64,000 nucleotides of DNA from Kumtagia sp963829135 (GCA_963829135.1 CAWHHO010000005.1:434001-498000); one strand, 5' to 3'; counted from the stretch's first letter, positions 28,536-36,544 are shown. Notes: generated from the sequence alone by a model not told the origin. Program-made: numbers and translations.

Positions 28536-28618
28536 CGGTCGTCATTCGTCGGTCGTGGTTCATGGTCGTAAGGAAGGTAATCAGCTGACTACGACCAACG
28601 ACCGACGAATGACGACCG
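28536..28618. repeat. 83-base imperfect palindromic element
   Basis: Outer arms of 21 bases, 28536-28556 and 28598-28618, are perfect reverse complements. Inner arms TGGTCGTA (28563-28570) and TACGACCA (28590-28597) also pair, leaving a 6-base bulge and a 19-base loop containing TCAGCTGA. It fills the space between the ATPase gene and the dehydrogenase gene. It resembles a REP/RIME-type intergenic repeat and, when transcribed, would form a long hairpin between operon segments. Confidence 0.75.
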
Positions 28619-28628
28619 ACGTATTGAA

Positions 28629-29399
28629 TTATGCCGCGCCAGCAAATTCAGGCGCGGTCTTGGCCCCCGTGATATAGGCGACGACATCCTGCCCGTCCGT
28701 CTCCTCCTTCTTCAGATTGGCGACGATGCGCCCACGCCGGAAGACGACGATGCGGTCCACCAGGTCAAACACCTGGCGCATATTGTGGCTGACCAGAATG
28801 AGCGGCTCGCCATTGGCCTTGAGATTGCGGATGATGTTCTCCACCTGCGCCGTTTCGCGGACCCCGAGAGCCGCCGTCGGTTCGTCCATGATGATCAGCT
28901 TCGAGGCGAAGGTAGCCGTGCGGGCAATCGCCACGCACTGCCGCTGGCCGCCGGACATGTGCCGGATCGTGTTGCCGAGGTTCGCGATCTTGACGCCCGT
29001 CCGCTCCAACGCCTTGTGCGTAGCATCCCGCATCGCCTTGCCGTCGAGGATCGAGAACGGCCCCAGCCGCAACAGGAACTTCTCGCGGCCAAGGAACAGG
29101 TTCGAGGGCACATCGAGATCATCGGCAAGCGCGAGGGTCTGATAGACTGTTTCGATACCCGCCTCGCGCGCTTCGATCGGCCCGATGAAGTCGACCTCCC
29201 GCCCGTCGAACCACATCTTGCCGCGCGTACGCGTCTCCACGCCGGTGATCTGGCGCACGAAGGTGGACTTTCCGGCACCGTTGTCGCCCATGATGGCTAT
29301 ATGCTCGCCCTTGCGCAGTTCGAAATTGGCGTCTTCCAGCGCATGAAGGCCGCCATAGTGCTTCGTAAGAGCTTCGGTCTTGAGTATGATGTCTGACAT
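28629..29399 (-). CDS. sugar/polyol ABC transporter ATP-binding protein (single ABC domain)
   Basis: The 256-residue ATPase has Walker A GDNGAGKST, signature HMSGGQRQCVAIA, Walker B LIIMDEPTAAL and the H-loop LILVSHNMRQV. It is a single-domain form rather than the double-domain RbsA type, and would act as a homodimer with the permease. The gene is 4 bases from the permease gene and clearly co-transcribed. The cargo is inferred to be an inositol-class compound from the whole operon. Confidence 0.9.
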   Translation of the reverse strand: MSDIILKTEALTKHYGGLHALEDANFELRKGEHIAIMGDNGAGKSTFVRQITGVETRTRGKMWFDGREVDFIGPIEAREAGIETVYQTLALADDLDVPSNLFLGREKFLLRLGPFSILDGKAMRDATHKALERTGVKIANLGNTIRHMSGGQRQCVAIARTATFASKLIIMDEPTAALGVRETAQVENIIRNLKANGEPLILVSHNMRQVFDLVDRIVVFRRGRIVANLKKEETDGQDVVAYITGAKTAPEFAGAA

Positions 29400-29403
29400 A
29401 GCC

Positions 29404-30477
29404 TTAGCCCTTGAGAGCCCGGCGACGCTGCCGCCACTGGTCGAGAACGACGGCGCCCACGATGATCACGCCTTTCACCATTTCCTGGTAGTAGGCATCG
29501 AGGCGCATGAAGGTGAAGCCGGAGATGATCACGCCGAAGATCAACGCGCCGAGCACTGTGCCGATGATGGAACCGCGGCCGCCCGACAAAGAGACGCCGC
29601 CGATGACAGCCATGGCGATGGCATCGAGTTCGTACATCACGCCCATGCCCGCCTGCGCGGTCAGGTTCTTGGAGCAGAGCACGAGTGCAGCGACGGACGC
29701 CAGCATCGCGGCGATCGCATAGACAAGCAATTTATGGCCGGTGACATTGATGCCGGACATCCGCGCCGCCGCCTCGTTTGAGCCGATGGCGTAACAATGC
29801 TTGCCGTATTTCGTGTAGGTCAGAATGAGCTGGAACAGGATCGCCAGCGCGATGAAGATGAAGACCGGCATCAAGCCCGAACCGATGGATGCAAAGCTTT
29901 CGGTCGGAAACGAGATCGGGTTGCCCTTCGACCACCATTTGGCAAGTCCGCGCGCCGAAACCATCATGCCAAGCGTTGCGATAAAGGGTGGGATCTTGGT
30001 GTACGCGACAAAAAATCCGTTGATCATCCCGGCAATCAGCCCGCATGCAAGCGCCACCAGGATCGGAACGATTACCGGCAGGTCCATGAGAGCCGGCCCG
30101 AAGATCGCCTTCGGGTTGGGATTGCCGTTGACCACCGCCACCTGCGCGAAACTCATCGCGATCATCGCCGTGGCACCGACGATCGAGCCGGATGACAGAT
30201 CGATACCGCCGCTGATGATCACCTGCGTGACGCCGATTGCGATGATGCCGACGATCGAAACTTGAAGGATGATGATCGACAGCCGCGCTTCGTTGAAGAT
30301 CGCGTCGACATTTTCCCGGGTGTTGAACAGGAAGGAGTCGCCAAGAACCAACCGGCCGAGGATTTCGAAGCCCGCCACCAGCACGATGAGTGCCAGCAGC
30401 ACGTTGAGCTCCGGCGGCCAATTCCGCCTGCGAGTGTCCATCGCGACACCGCCAACGCCGAGGGAGGTATTGGACAT
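29404..30477 (-). CDS. sugar/polyol ABC transporter permease (RbsC/FrcC class)
   Basis: This is a 357-residue membrane protein with about eight to ten helices. Family motifs are VIISGGIDLSSGSIVGATAM, GLIAGMINGFFVAYTKIPPFIATLGMM and LDAIAMAVIGGVSLSGGRGSIIGTVLGALIFG. It forms the channel with the ATPase encoded 4 bases downstream and receives substrate from the binding protein encoded upstream. GGAG precedes the ATG. It belongs to the CUT2 group (ribose, fructose, inositol). Confidence 0.9.
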   Translation of the reverse strand: MSNTSLGVGGVAMDTRRRNWPPELNVLLALIVLVAGFEILGRLVLGDSFLFNTRENVDAIFNEARLSIIILQVSIVGIIAIGVTQVIISGGIDLSSGSIVGATAMIAMSFAQVAVVNGNPNPKAIFGPALMDLPVIVPILVALACGLIAGMINGFFVAYTKIPPFIATLGMMVSARGLAKWWSKGNPISFPTESFASIGSGLMPVFIFIALAILFQLILTYTKYGKHCYAIGSNEAAARMSGINVTGHKLLVYAIAAMLASVAALVLCSKNLTAQAGMGVMYELDAIAMAVIGGVSLSGGRGSIIGTVLGALIFGVIISGFTFMRLDAYYQEMVKGVIIVGAVVLDQWRQRRRALKG

Positions 30478-30510
30478 GAATATTTCTCCTATGCCCAGGC
30501 ATAGCGGTTT

Positions 30511-30565
30511 GCCGGGTCTGGCCCGGCCAAAGCGGAGAGATTGGAGCGGCGCCGGAGCGCCGCTC
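30511..30565 (-). promoter_or_regulatory. two stem-loops between binding-protein and permease genes
   Basis: Stem 1 pairs GCCGGG (30511-30516) with CCCGGC (30522-30527). Stem 2 pairs GAGCGGCG (30544-30551) with CGCCGCTC (30558-30565). In ABC operons such hairpins behind the binding-protein gene protect its mRNA and reduce downstream expression, giving an excess of binding protein. That role is inferred here. Confidence 0.55.
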
Positions 30566-30587
30566 GCCCGTCCCGAAAACCCGGACC

Positions 30588-31529
30588 TCAGTTCTTCTTC
30601 ATATACTGGTCGATATTGGCGGGCGTCACCAGTTCGAACGGTACCCAGACCTTCTTTTCGACGGCCTCTCCCTTTGCCAGCTTCACGGCTGCATCTAGTG
30701 AACCGGACCCTTGCGCCGCGGCGTTCTGGAACACGGTCACGTCGAGGTCGCCGGCCTGCATCGCGGCAAGTGCATCCTGTGTTGCATCCACCCCGCCCAC
30801 GATTACGCTCTTCATATCGATGCCGGCCGCCTTCATCGCCTGGATCGCACCAATTGCCGACTCGTCATTGTTGGCGATCACAGCGTCGAACGGCTTGTTC
30901 GTCGATAGCCAGTTGGTCATCAGATTCTGGGCTTCGTCGCGCTTCCAATTCGAAGTCTGCTTGTCGATGATGTTGATCTTGACGCCGCATTCCGAGCCGT
31001 CGATCACATCGTGGATGTCCTGTGTGCGCTGGACCGCCGCCTGGTTGGAAAGTTCTCCCATAATGATGTAGGCGTTGGCCTCCGTCTTGCCGGCTTCCTT
31101 CAGGAGACGGCATATTTCCTTCGTTTCAAGCGTGCCGGAATCGACCTCGTTCGAAGCCACGAACGCTTGCTTCTCGGGCAGCGTATCGAGATTCACCGGC
31201 TGACGATTGACATAAACCAGCGGAATGTTGGCCGCGGCTGCCGCATCCGTCATCGCCTGCGTGGCTGACGTGTCGACCGGATTGACGATAATGGCGTCGA
31301 CACCGGAAGCAGCGAAGTTCTTGATCTGGTCGAGTTGCTTGGCGACATCGTTCTGAGCATCCTCGATCTGGACCTCTATCTTGTTCGCGTCGGCATGGGA
31401 CTGGATGCCGTTGCGCAAGACGGTGAGGAAGTTGTCGTCAAACAGCGCCATCGAGACGCCTACCTTTTCAGCGTGGGCCGTCCCAGCCATCAAAGCCGCT
31501 ACGGCAACTCCCAAAAGCAGTTTCTTCAT
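30588..31529 (-). CDS. periplasmic sugar/inositol-binding protein of ABC transporter
   Basis: The 313-residue product has a signal peptide (MKKLLLGVAVAALMAGTAHA) and a class I periplasmic binding fold, with VGVSMALFDDNFLTVLRNGI at the N-terminus, IIVNPVDTSATQAM, PLVYVNRQP and AVIANNDESAIGAIQAMKAA. The DNFL start and VNRxP hinge resemble inositol- and ribose-binding proteins (IbpA, MocB). Two ATGs (31535 and 31529) lie near GGAGGAG. The second has better spacing. It is the first gene of the operon, with two operator-like palindromes about 145-210 bases upstream. Confidence 0.9.
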   Translation of the reverse strand: MKKLLLGVAVAALMAGTAHAEKVGVSMALFDDNFLTVLRNGIQSHADANKIEVQIEDAQNDVAKQLDQIKNFAASGVDAIIVNPVDTSATQAMTDAAAAANIPLVYVNRQPVNLDTLPEKQAFVASNEVDSGTLETKEICRLLKEAGKTEANAYIIMGELSNQAAVQRTQDIHDVIDGSECGVKINIIDKQTSNWKRDEAQNLMTNWLSTNKPFDAVIANNDESAIGAIQAMKAAGIDMKSVIVGGVDATQDALAAMQAGDLDVTVFQNAAAQGSGSLDAAVKLAKGEAVEKKVWVPFELVTPANIDQYMKKN

Positions 31530-31670
31530 TGTCATCTCCTCCACCAAGGGTGTCCGGTACACCCGATTCTGCCGGAAGCCCCGGCTTCGCCATGGGCCTG
31601 TCTCGCCTGCCATAAACTCACCGGAAAGACGGCGCCCTCCCGAAGCCAGCTCTCCTCCCGCAATTTCTGC

Positions 31671-31688
31671 TTGGAACCTTCGTTCCAA
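31671..31688. promoter_or_regulatory. IolR-like palindromic operator, upstream copy A
   Basis: The palindrome is TTGGAACCTTCGTTCCAA, with 7-base perfect arms around CTTC. It contains GGAA-N6-TTCC, the core reported for the RpiR-type inositol repressor IolR in Sinorhizobium. It precedes the binding-protein operon. Copy B (31721-31738) is centred exactly 50 bases away. Confidence 0.6.
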
Positions 31689-31720
31689 AATTCGGAACAT
31701 TCAAGCCGAATATTGCAGTT

Positions 31721-31738
31721 TTGAAATATTTATTCCAA
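31721..31738. promoter_or_regulatory. IolR-like palindromic operator, upstream copy B
   Basis: The site TTGAAATATTTATTCCAA has the same 7-4-7 layout as copy A, with one arm mismatch. It lies in AT-rich DNA likely to hold the promoter of the importer operon. A regulator gene of the RpiR family is not in this window, so the repressor would act in trans. Confidence 0.5.
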
Positions 31739-31859
31739 ATTTCGTACGGACGTCAAGAGTGATTCCACCACGCGAGTGGGCTTAATCGATTGAGGCGCAG
31801 CCTTTGTTGCTATGGATGACAGACGGGGTCAGAAAGGGAAAACCGCCCAAAGTCGCGAC

Positions 31860-32897
31860 CTAGATGTTTTCAGGGACGTAGATATCGAACGGCAGGAAGG
31901 TTTGACCGGGGACGCTGGGCGATTTTGCCTCGATGGCATTCGCCATCAGGTCCACAAGCTCGCGGCAGAGGTTTGTGAGCGGCGTTGAAATCACCATCGT
32001 GGCGATCTCATCGGCAAGGGCAGCGCGGGTTTCCGGCGTGAGTTCATTGCAAATCGTAATGAGTCCTTTCGCAGTGCCCGCCTCTCGGAGAGCTTCGATT
32101 GCACCTTCGATGCCGCCGCCGGCCACGTAGCAGCCAACAAGATCCGGATACCGCGCCAGCAGAGATGCGATCGCCTCATGGGTGATCTGCGCCGCCTCAA
32201 GATTGACCTGCGTTTCCAGGATCGTGAATTCCGGCGCCCGCTCACGAAAATAAGTGCGAAAACCCATCTCGCGCAGCTCATGCCCGTCAAAACGATGACT
32301 TCCCACGAAGATCGCGACCTTTCCCGGCCTGCTGGCTGCTTTGGCGATCATCCACGCAGCAGTACGCCCGACTTTACGGTTATCCAGCCCGACATAGCCC
32401 TCGCGCACCCCGGCGGCGAAGTCGGACAATAGCGCGAAAACGGGAACGCCCCTCGCCATGAGTTCCGCTACGGCGGTGGTCAGCGTGGGGTGATCCGGAG
32501 CCACGAGCGCGAGGGCGCGCGAAGTCTTCCCCAGTCTTTGCAATCCGGCAATGATTTCTGAAGGCACCAGCGATGGGGAAAACTCCACAGTTGCGACACC
32601 CCGCATACGAGGCGATCGCTCCACAGCGTCGACAATCTCCCTGCCAAACTGCCTGTAGAAATAGGTGTCCGGTCTCAGCAGTTGGAAGCCGAGCCGATAC
32701 TCGGGCAGGGCATCCCTCATACGCTGCTTGATCAGCCCAGCCGCGTGGTATCCGGTGGCGGTCGCGGCGTCGTAAACCCGCCGCGCAGTCTCCTCGCGAA
32801 CGCGCAGGCGCCCATTCAAGACCCGGTCCACCGTGGCGACACTCAACCCGGCGCTGCGAGCGACATCTGCTACGGTCGGTCTCTTTCCCACCGGCAT
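31860..32897 (-). CDS. LacI family transcriptional regulator
   Basis: The 345-residue regulator has a LacI helix-turn-helix (VADVARSAGLSVATVDRVLNG, hinge ETARRVYDAATATGY). It is followed by a periplasmic-binding-like ligand domain with ALALVAPDHPTLTTAVAEL, DNRKVGRTAAWMIAKAA and GCYVAGGGIEGAIEAL. The ligand domain is like those of sugar and inositol sensors. The gene lies between the importer operon and the divergent oxygenase trio, with a 21-base palindrome directly upstream of its start and a partial copy before the oxygenase gene. It probably represses itself and the oxygenase operon. Confidence 0.9.
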   Translation of the reverse strand: MPVGKRPTVADVARSAGLSVATVDRVLNGRLRVREETARRVYDAATATGYHAAGLIKQRMRDALPEYRLGFQLLRPDTYFYRQFGREIVDAVERSPRMRGVATVEFSPSLVPSEIIAGLQRLGKTSRALALVAPDHPTLTTAVAELMARGVPVFALLSDFAAGVREGYVGLDNRKVGRTAAWMIAKAASRPGKVAIFVGSHRFDGHELREMGFRTYFRERAPEFTILETQVNLEAAQITHEAIASLLARYPDLVGCYVAGGGIEGAIEALREAGTAKGLITICNELTPETRAALADEIATMVISTPLTNLCRELVDLMANAIEAKSPSVPGQTFLPFDIYVPENI

Positions 32898-32915
32898 TCT
32901 CCCTATACTGCAGAC

Positions 32916-32936
32916 AAATGATAGTTTCTATCATTT
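32916..32936. promoter_or_regulatory. perfect palindromic operator upstream of lacI-type gene
   Basis: Nine-base arms AAATGATAG (32916-32924) and CTATCATTT (32928-32936) flank TTT. The palindrome is 18 bases from the regulator's start codon, so binding there would block its own transcription. It shares TGATAG-N3-CTATC with the site at 33041. Confidence 0.7.
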
Positions 32937-33040
32937 CGCGGGGTAGGCAAGCCTACAATCCGGAATACGAGTAACATACGGTTAGCATTATTGTTTTTTG
33001 GAGATCTGCTTTTGAGGGAAGTTTTCAAGGATGACGTGTC

Positions 33041-33055
33041 TGATAGATTCTATCT
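33041..33055. promoter_or_regulatory. second LacI-type operator, upstream of oxygenase operon
   Basis: TGATAGATTCTATCT matches the core of the 32916-32936 palindrome at eleven of the twelve arm positions. It lies about 90 bases before the desaturase-like gene, a suitable position for repressing it. Confidence 0.6.
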
Positions 33056-33144
33056 TCCACTCGTTGCTGATTCCGAAGGATCCTCTATCCTTTCAGGATT
33101 GAAGGCAGCGATGCCAGGCCTGCACGAACCTCCGAGAGATCGAG

Positions 33145-34236
33145 ATGAGCGTCACACCCAGCGAACGCGACTACAGCCTGATCGGTCAGGATTCAAAACG
33201 AGCCGTAGACAGCGGTCTCGCGGCCGCAGAGTGGTACCATACCGACATCCCGCGCAAGCAGATGAAGGAGCTTATGCAGCGATCCGACCAACCGGCGATC
33301 CGTGACACCGCGATCTGGCTGGGTTGTCTCGTTGCGTTCGGAACCGCTGCATCGCTGCTCTGGGGTAGCTGGTGGTGCGCGCCGCTCTTTCTTTGCTACG
33401 GCGTCCTCTACGGATCGGCGACCGACTCGCGCTGGCATGAATGTGGCCACGGCACTGCCTTCAAGACACGCTGGATGAACGACGCGGTTTATCAGCTCGC
33501 CTGTTTCATGATCATGCGCGAGCCGACGATCTGGCGCTGGAGCCACACGCGCCACCATACCGACACGATCATCGTCGGCCGCGATCCGGAAATCGCCGCA
33601 ATGCGTCCGCCGGACCTCGCGGGCATGCTGCTTAACATCTTCGCGCTGAAGAGCACCTTCATTGCGATCAAACACATGGTCCTGCACGCTTTCGGCAGGT
33701 TGACGGCAGAGGAGGAGACCTTCGTGCCGGATATGGAGAGGCCCCGCGCCTTCCTCGTCGCGCGCATCTGGCTCGCTATCCACATCTCGATTGCCGCGCT
33801 CTCACTGACGCTCGGCTCATGGCTGCCAATGATGCTGGTCGGAGTATTACCGACCATCTATGGCGGCTGGTTCGTGATTTTCATGGGAATGACGCAGCAT
33901 GCAGGGCTCGCCGAGAACGTCCTCGACCACCGGCTGAACTCCCGCACCGTCTACATGAACCCGGTATTCCGCTTCCTCTATTGGAACATGAACTATCACG
34001 TGGAGCATCATATGTTTCCGATGGTGCCCTATCACGCGCTGCCGAAGCTGCATGAAATCATGAAGGCCGATACGCCGCGGCCGTACTCGAGCACCTGGGC
34101 GGCCTACAAGGAGATCATCCCCGCGGTGCTGCGTCAGCGGCGCGACCCGGAATGGTTCATCCGTCGGGAACTGCCATCGACAGCCAAGCCATACCGGCCG
34201 GAATTCCACGGCGAGGTCCTTGCCGCAGCCGAATAG
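33145..34236 (+). CDS. mocD: MocD-like desaturase-family oxygenase (membrane di-iron)
   Basis: This is a 363-residue membrane protein of the fatty-acid desaturase/hydroxylase superfamily with all three His boxes: H98-ECG-H102 (HECGHGT), H134-TR-HH138 and H285-VE-HH289 (NYHVEHHMF), plus QHAG at 251-254. Hydrophobic segments are near 55-90 and 205-250. It is the first gene of a trio with a Rieske ferredoxin and a ferredoxin reductase. In Rhizobium leguminosarum the products MocD, MocE and MocF have this composition and are proposed to O-demethylate the rhizopine 3-O-methyl-scyllo-inosamine. The substrate here is unproven. Confidence 0.75.
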   Translation: MSVTPSERDYSLIGQDSKRAVDSGLAAAEWYHTDIPRKQMKELMQRSDQPAIRDTAIWLGCLVAFGTAASLLWGSWWCAPLFLCYGVLYGSATDSRWHECGHGTAFKTRWMNDAVYQLACFMIMREPTIWRWSHTRHHTDTIIVGRDPEIAAMRPPDLAGMLLNIFALKSTFIAIKHMVLHAFGRLTAEEETFVPDMERPRAFLVARIWLAIHISIAALSLTLGSWLPMMLVGVLPTIYGGWFVIFMGMTQHAGLAENVLDHRLNSRTVYMNPVFRFLYWNMNYHVEHHMFPMVPYHALPKLHEIMKADTPRPYSSTWAAYKEIIPAVLRQRRDPEWFIRRELPSTAKPYRPEFHGEVLAAAE

Positions 34237-34291
34237 CTTTTCGGTGAGCGACAGCGTTTAGCGCCTGCAATCAGGTTCTTGGGAGGAATTG

Positions 34292-34606
34292 ATGAACGAC
34301 TGGGTCAGGGCCTGCGAGGCCGCCGATATAGACGAAGAAGACGTGATGCGGTTCGACCATGGCGGTCGCACCTTCGCCATCTATCGCAGCCCGGACGACG
34401 AGTTCTTCGCGACCGACGGCCTTTGCACACACGAGAAAATCCACCTCGCCAATGGCCTTGTGATGGATGACATCATCGAGTGCCCGAAGCACAATGGTCG
34501 CTTCAACTACAAAACGGGTCAGGCGAAGGGCGCGCCGGCGTGCATCAACCTCAAGACCTACCCGGTCAAGGTCGATGGCGGCCAGGTGTTCGTTCAATTC
34601 GGGTGA
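34292..34606 (+). CDS. mocE: MocE-like Rieske [2Fe-2S] ferredoxin
   Basis: The small ferredoxin has 104 residues. The Rieske motifs are CTHEK (C-x-H of box 1) and CPKHNGRF (C-x-x-H of box 2), spaced 16 residues apart. The ATG at 34292 is directly preceded by GGGAGGA. The upstream in-frame TTG is not needed. It would carry electrons from the reductase encoded 4 bases downstream to the oxygenase encoded upstream. The arrangement is as in mocDEF. Confidence 0.85.
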   Translation: MNDWVRACEAADIDEEDVMRFDHGGRTFAIYRSPDDEFFATDGLCTHEKIHLANGLVMDDIIECPKHNGRFNYKTGQAKGAPACINLKTYPVKVDGGQVFVQFG

Positions 34607-34610
34607 GGCG

Positions 34611-35843
34611 ATGCTACGCGGGATGGTGATTGTCGGCGCCGGCGAATGTGGTGCAAGGGCGGCATTTGCGCTGCGAGAGCATGGCTACGACGGTCCCGTT
34701 ACCCTGATCGGCGAGGAGCCTCATCTCCCCTACGAGCGCCCGCCGCTTTCCAAGGGAGCAATGGTATCCGAGGACCATCCCTCCCCTGTCACGGTTACCG
34801 ACCACAAGCGCCTGGGCGACAACACTATAGGTCTGATTTCTTCGGTGCGGGCCTCTGGCATTGACCGCGTGAACAGGTCGGTCCTGCTCGATGACGGACG
34901 TGCGATTCCATACGAAAAGCTGCTGCTGGCAACCGGTTCGGCTCCCCGGCGCCTTCCCATGCCGGGCGTCGGCTCGCGCTGCGTCTATCTGCGCAGCTAC
35001 GACGACGCCCTGGCGATCCGCGCATATCTCAAGCCTGATACGCGAATTGCGATCATTGGCGGCGGCTTCATTGGGCTGGAGCTTGCGGCTTCAGCGCGCA
35101 AGCGCGGCGCGTCCGTCACCGTCATCGAGGCGCAGCCGCGCATATTGATGCGCGGCGTACCTGCCGAAATCGCCTCGATCATACATGACGCACATATTGC
35201 CGAAGGCGTCGACATGCGCTGCGGAACCGGCCTGAAATCGATTGCCGATGACGGCGAGACCGTGCGGATCCAGCTTGCCGACGGCACGAGCCTCGACGCG
35301 GAGTTGGCGGTGATCGGCATCGGCGCCGTTCCGGTCACAGGGCTCGCCGAAGCTGCGGGGCTGGCGGTTGAAAACGGCATCGCGGTGGATGCAGAGCTGC
35401 GCACCAGCGATCCTGATATTTACGCGGCCGGGGACTGCTGTTCGTTCCCGCTCGATATCTACGGTGGCCGGCGCGTGCGCCTCGAATCCTGGCGCAACGC
35501 CCTGGATCAAGGTGCGCTTGCGGCCCGCAACATGATCGGCGGCAGCGAGGGCCACGCCGCTGTTCCATGGTTCTGGTCGGATCAGTATGACATGACCTTG
35601 CAAATCGCAGGCTTGTCCGATGAGGCTTCGTTGAGCGTGCGGCGCGATCTTGACGATGGCGCTTTTATCCTCTTCCACCTCGCTGGCGATGGCCGGCTCG
35701 TTGCAGCAAGCGGCATTGGGCGAGGCAACGCCGTCGCTCGCGACATTCGTCTGGCCGAGATGATGATCGCCAAGCGCGCGCGCCCAACCCCGGATCGACT
35801 GGCCTCGCCGGATGTGAAGCTGAAGTCGCTGCTGGCTGCGTAG
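34611..35843 (+). CDS. mocF: MocF-like ferredoxin reductase (FAD, NAD(P)H)
   Basis: The 410-residue flavoprotein belongs to the rubredoxin/ferredoxin reductase family. The FAD motif is VIVGAGECGARAAFAL, the second dinucleotide motif IAIIGGGFIGLELAASARKRG begins near residue 142, and the FAD-loop is DIYAAGDCCSFP. PYERPPLSKG is a family signature. The frame extends upstream over mocE in another register, but ATG 34611, four bases after the mocE stop, is the natural start. It supplies electrons to the Rieske protein. Confidence 0.85.
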   Translation: MLRGMVIVGAGECGARAAFALREHGYDGPVTLIGEEPHLPYERPPLSKGAMVSEDHPSPVTVTDHKRLGDNTIGLISSVRASGIDRVNRSVLLDDGRAIPYEKLLLATGSAPRRLPMPGVGSRCVYLRSYDDALAIRAYLKPDTRIAIIGGGFIGLELAASARKRGASVTVIEAQPRILMRGVPAEIASIIHDAHIAEGVDMRCGTGLKSIADDGETVRIQLADGTSLDAELAVIGIGAVPVTGLAEAAGLAVENGIAVDAELRTSDPDIYAAGDCCSFPLDIYGGRRVRLESWRNALDQGALAARNMIGGSEGHAAVPWFWSDQYDMTLQIAGLSDEASLSVRRDLDDGAFILFHLAGDGRLVAASGIGRGNAVARDIRLAEMMIAKRARPTPDRLASPDVKLKSLLAA

Positions 35844-35851
35844 GAGCTGAA

Positions 35852-35871
35852 AGGGAGGTCCATACCTCCCT
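35852..35871. terminator. hairpin between convergent mocF and hdaA
   Basis: AGGGAGGT (35852-35859) pairs with ACCTCCCT (35864-35871) over a CCAT loop. It lies in the 35-base space between two convergent stop codons, so it may end transcription from both sides. No long T-run follows. Confidence 0.5.
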
Positions 35872-35878
35872 ACCCTGC

Positions 35879-36544
35879 TCAAAGGTCGGCTGTAACTTCA
35901 CCAGCAAGGGCGCGCGTGATCCGCGACTTGCGCTCGAGGGCGACAGCGTCCAGCCTTTCGACAACATCGATGGCGGCCGACAGCGAACGCTCTATCCGCC
36001 TCACCAAAAACTGCACCACGTTCGGCTCGACCTCCACCTGACGGTCGGCGAAGAGTTTGGCGATGACGCCGGTCAGCAGCAGATCGTCGGGCTCATGAAT
36101 TTCGACGACGGTCGCCGCCTTGAGCCGTGACGCAAGGTCCGGCAGCGTGACGCGCCAGGCGGAGGGAAAACTGCGCGCCGTCAGCAGCAGATATCCGCCG
36201 CCGGCCCGCACCGAGTTGATCAGATGAAACAACCCGGTCTCGTCCAGCTCAGGCGAATCCGCGTCCTCGATCAGAAGCGCGCCTATGGCGCCATCGGGCT
36301 GCGCCACCCCGATCCGCACTGCCGACACCGTCGCCGCACCGGCGAGCTCGCGCCAAATGGCGGCGAGATGCGATTTTCCGGATCCGGGAGGACCGGCAAG
36401 CACGACGACGGGTGACTGCCAGTCCGGCCAGCATTCAACCAGCGCCACGGCGTCGCGATTGGCGGCGGATATCACCAGGTCGTCGCGCGACAAGCCGGCA
36501 ACATGGCCGAGATCAAGCGGCAGCTGCCGTGGGTGTTCGGTCAT
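35879..36544 (-). CDS. hdaA: HdaA, DnaA-related regulatory inactivator of DnaA
   Basis: The 221-residue protein resembles DnaA domain III, without the DNA-binding domain IV. Walker A is LAGPPGSGKSHLAA, Walker B-like is ALLIEDADSPE, and the QLPLDLGH motif at the N-terminus is the clamp-binding sequence typical of Hda. ATG 36544 (MTEHPRQ) is preferred to 36550. It works with the DNA clamp to stimulate ATP hydrolysis by DnaA. It precedes the AI-2E gene in the same orientation pattern as in rhizobial chromosomes. Confidence 0.9.
   Translation of the reverse strand: MTEHPRQLPLDLGHVAGLSRDDLVISAANRDAVALVECWPDWQSPVVVLAGPPGSGKSHLAAIWRELAGAATVSAVRIGVAQPDGAIGALLIEDADSPELDETGLFHLINSVRAGGGYLLLTARSFPSAWRVTLPDLASRLKAATVVEIHEPDDLLLTGVIAKLFADRQVEVEPNVVQFLVRRIERSLSAAIDVVERLDAVALERKSRITRALAGEVTADL

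Noticed and set aside
28536..28618. CRISPR-like repeat
   Set aside because: The repeated unit is an inverted pair, not spaced direct repeats, and no cas genes are seen.
33145..34236. Ordinary fatty-acid desaturase for membrane lipids
   Set aside because: Possible by family, but tight linkage with a dedicated Rieske ferredoxin and reductase, and a sugar-type LacI regulator, makes a small-molecule oxygenase more likely. Kept as the main alternative.
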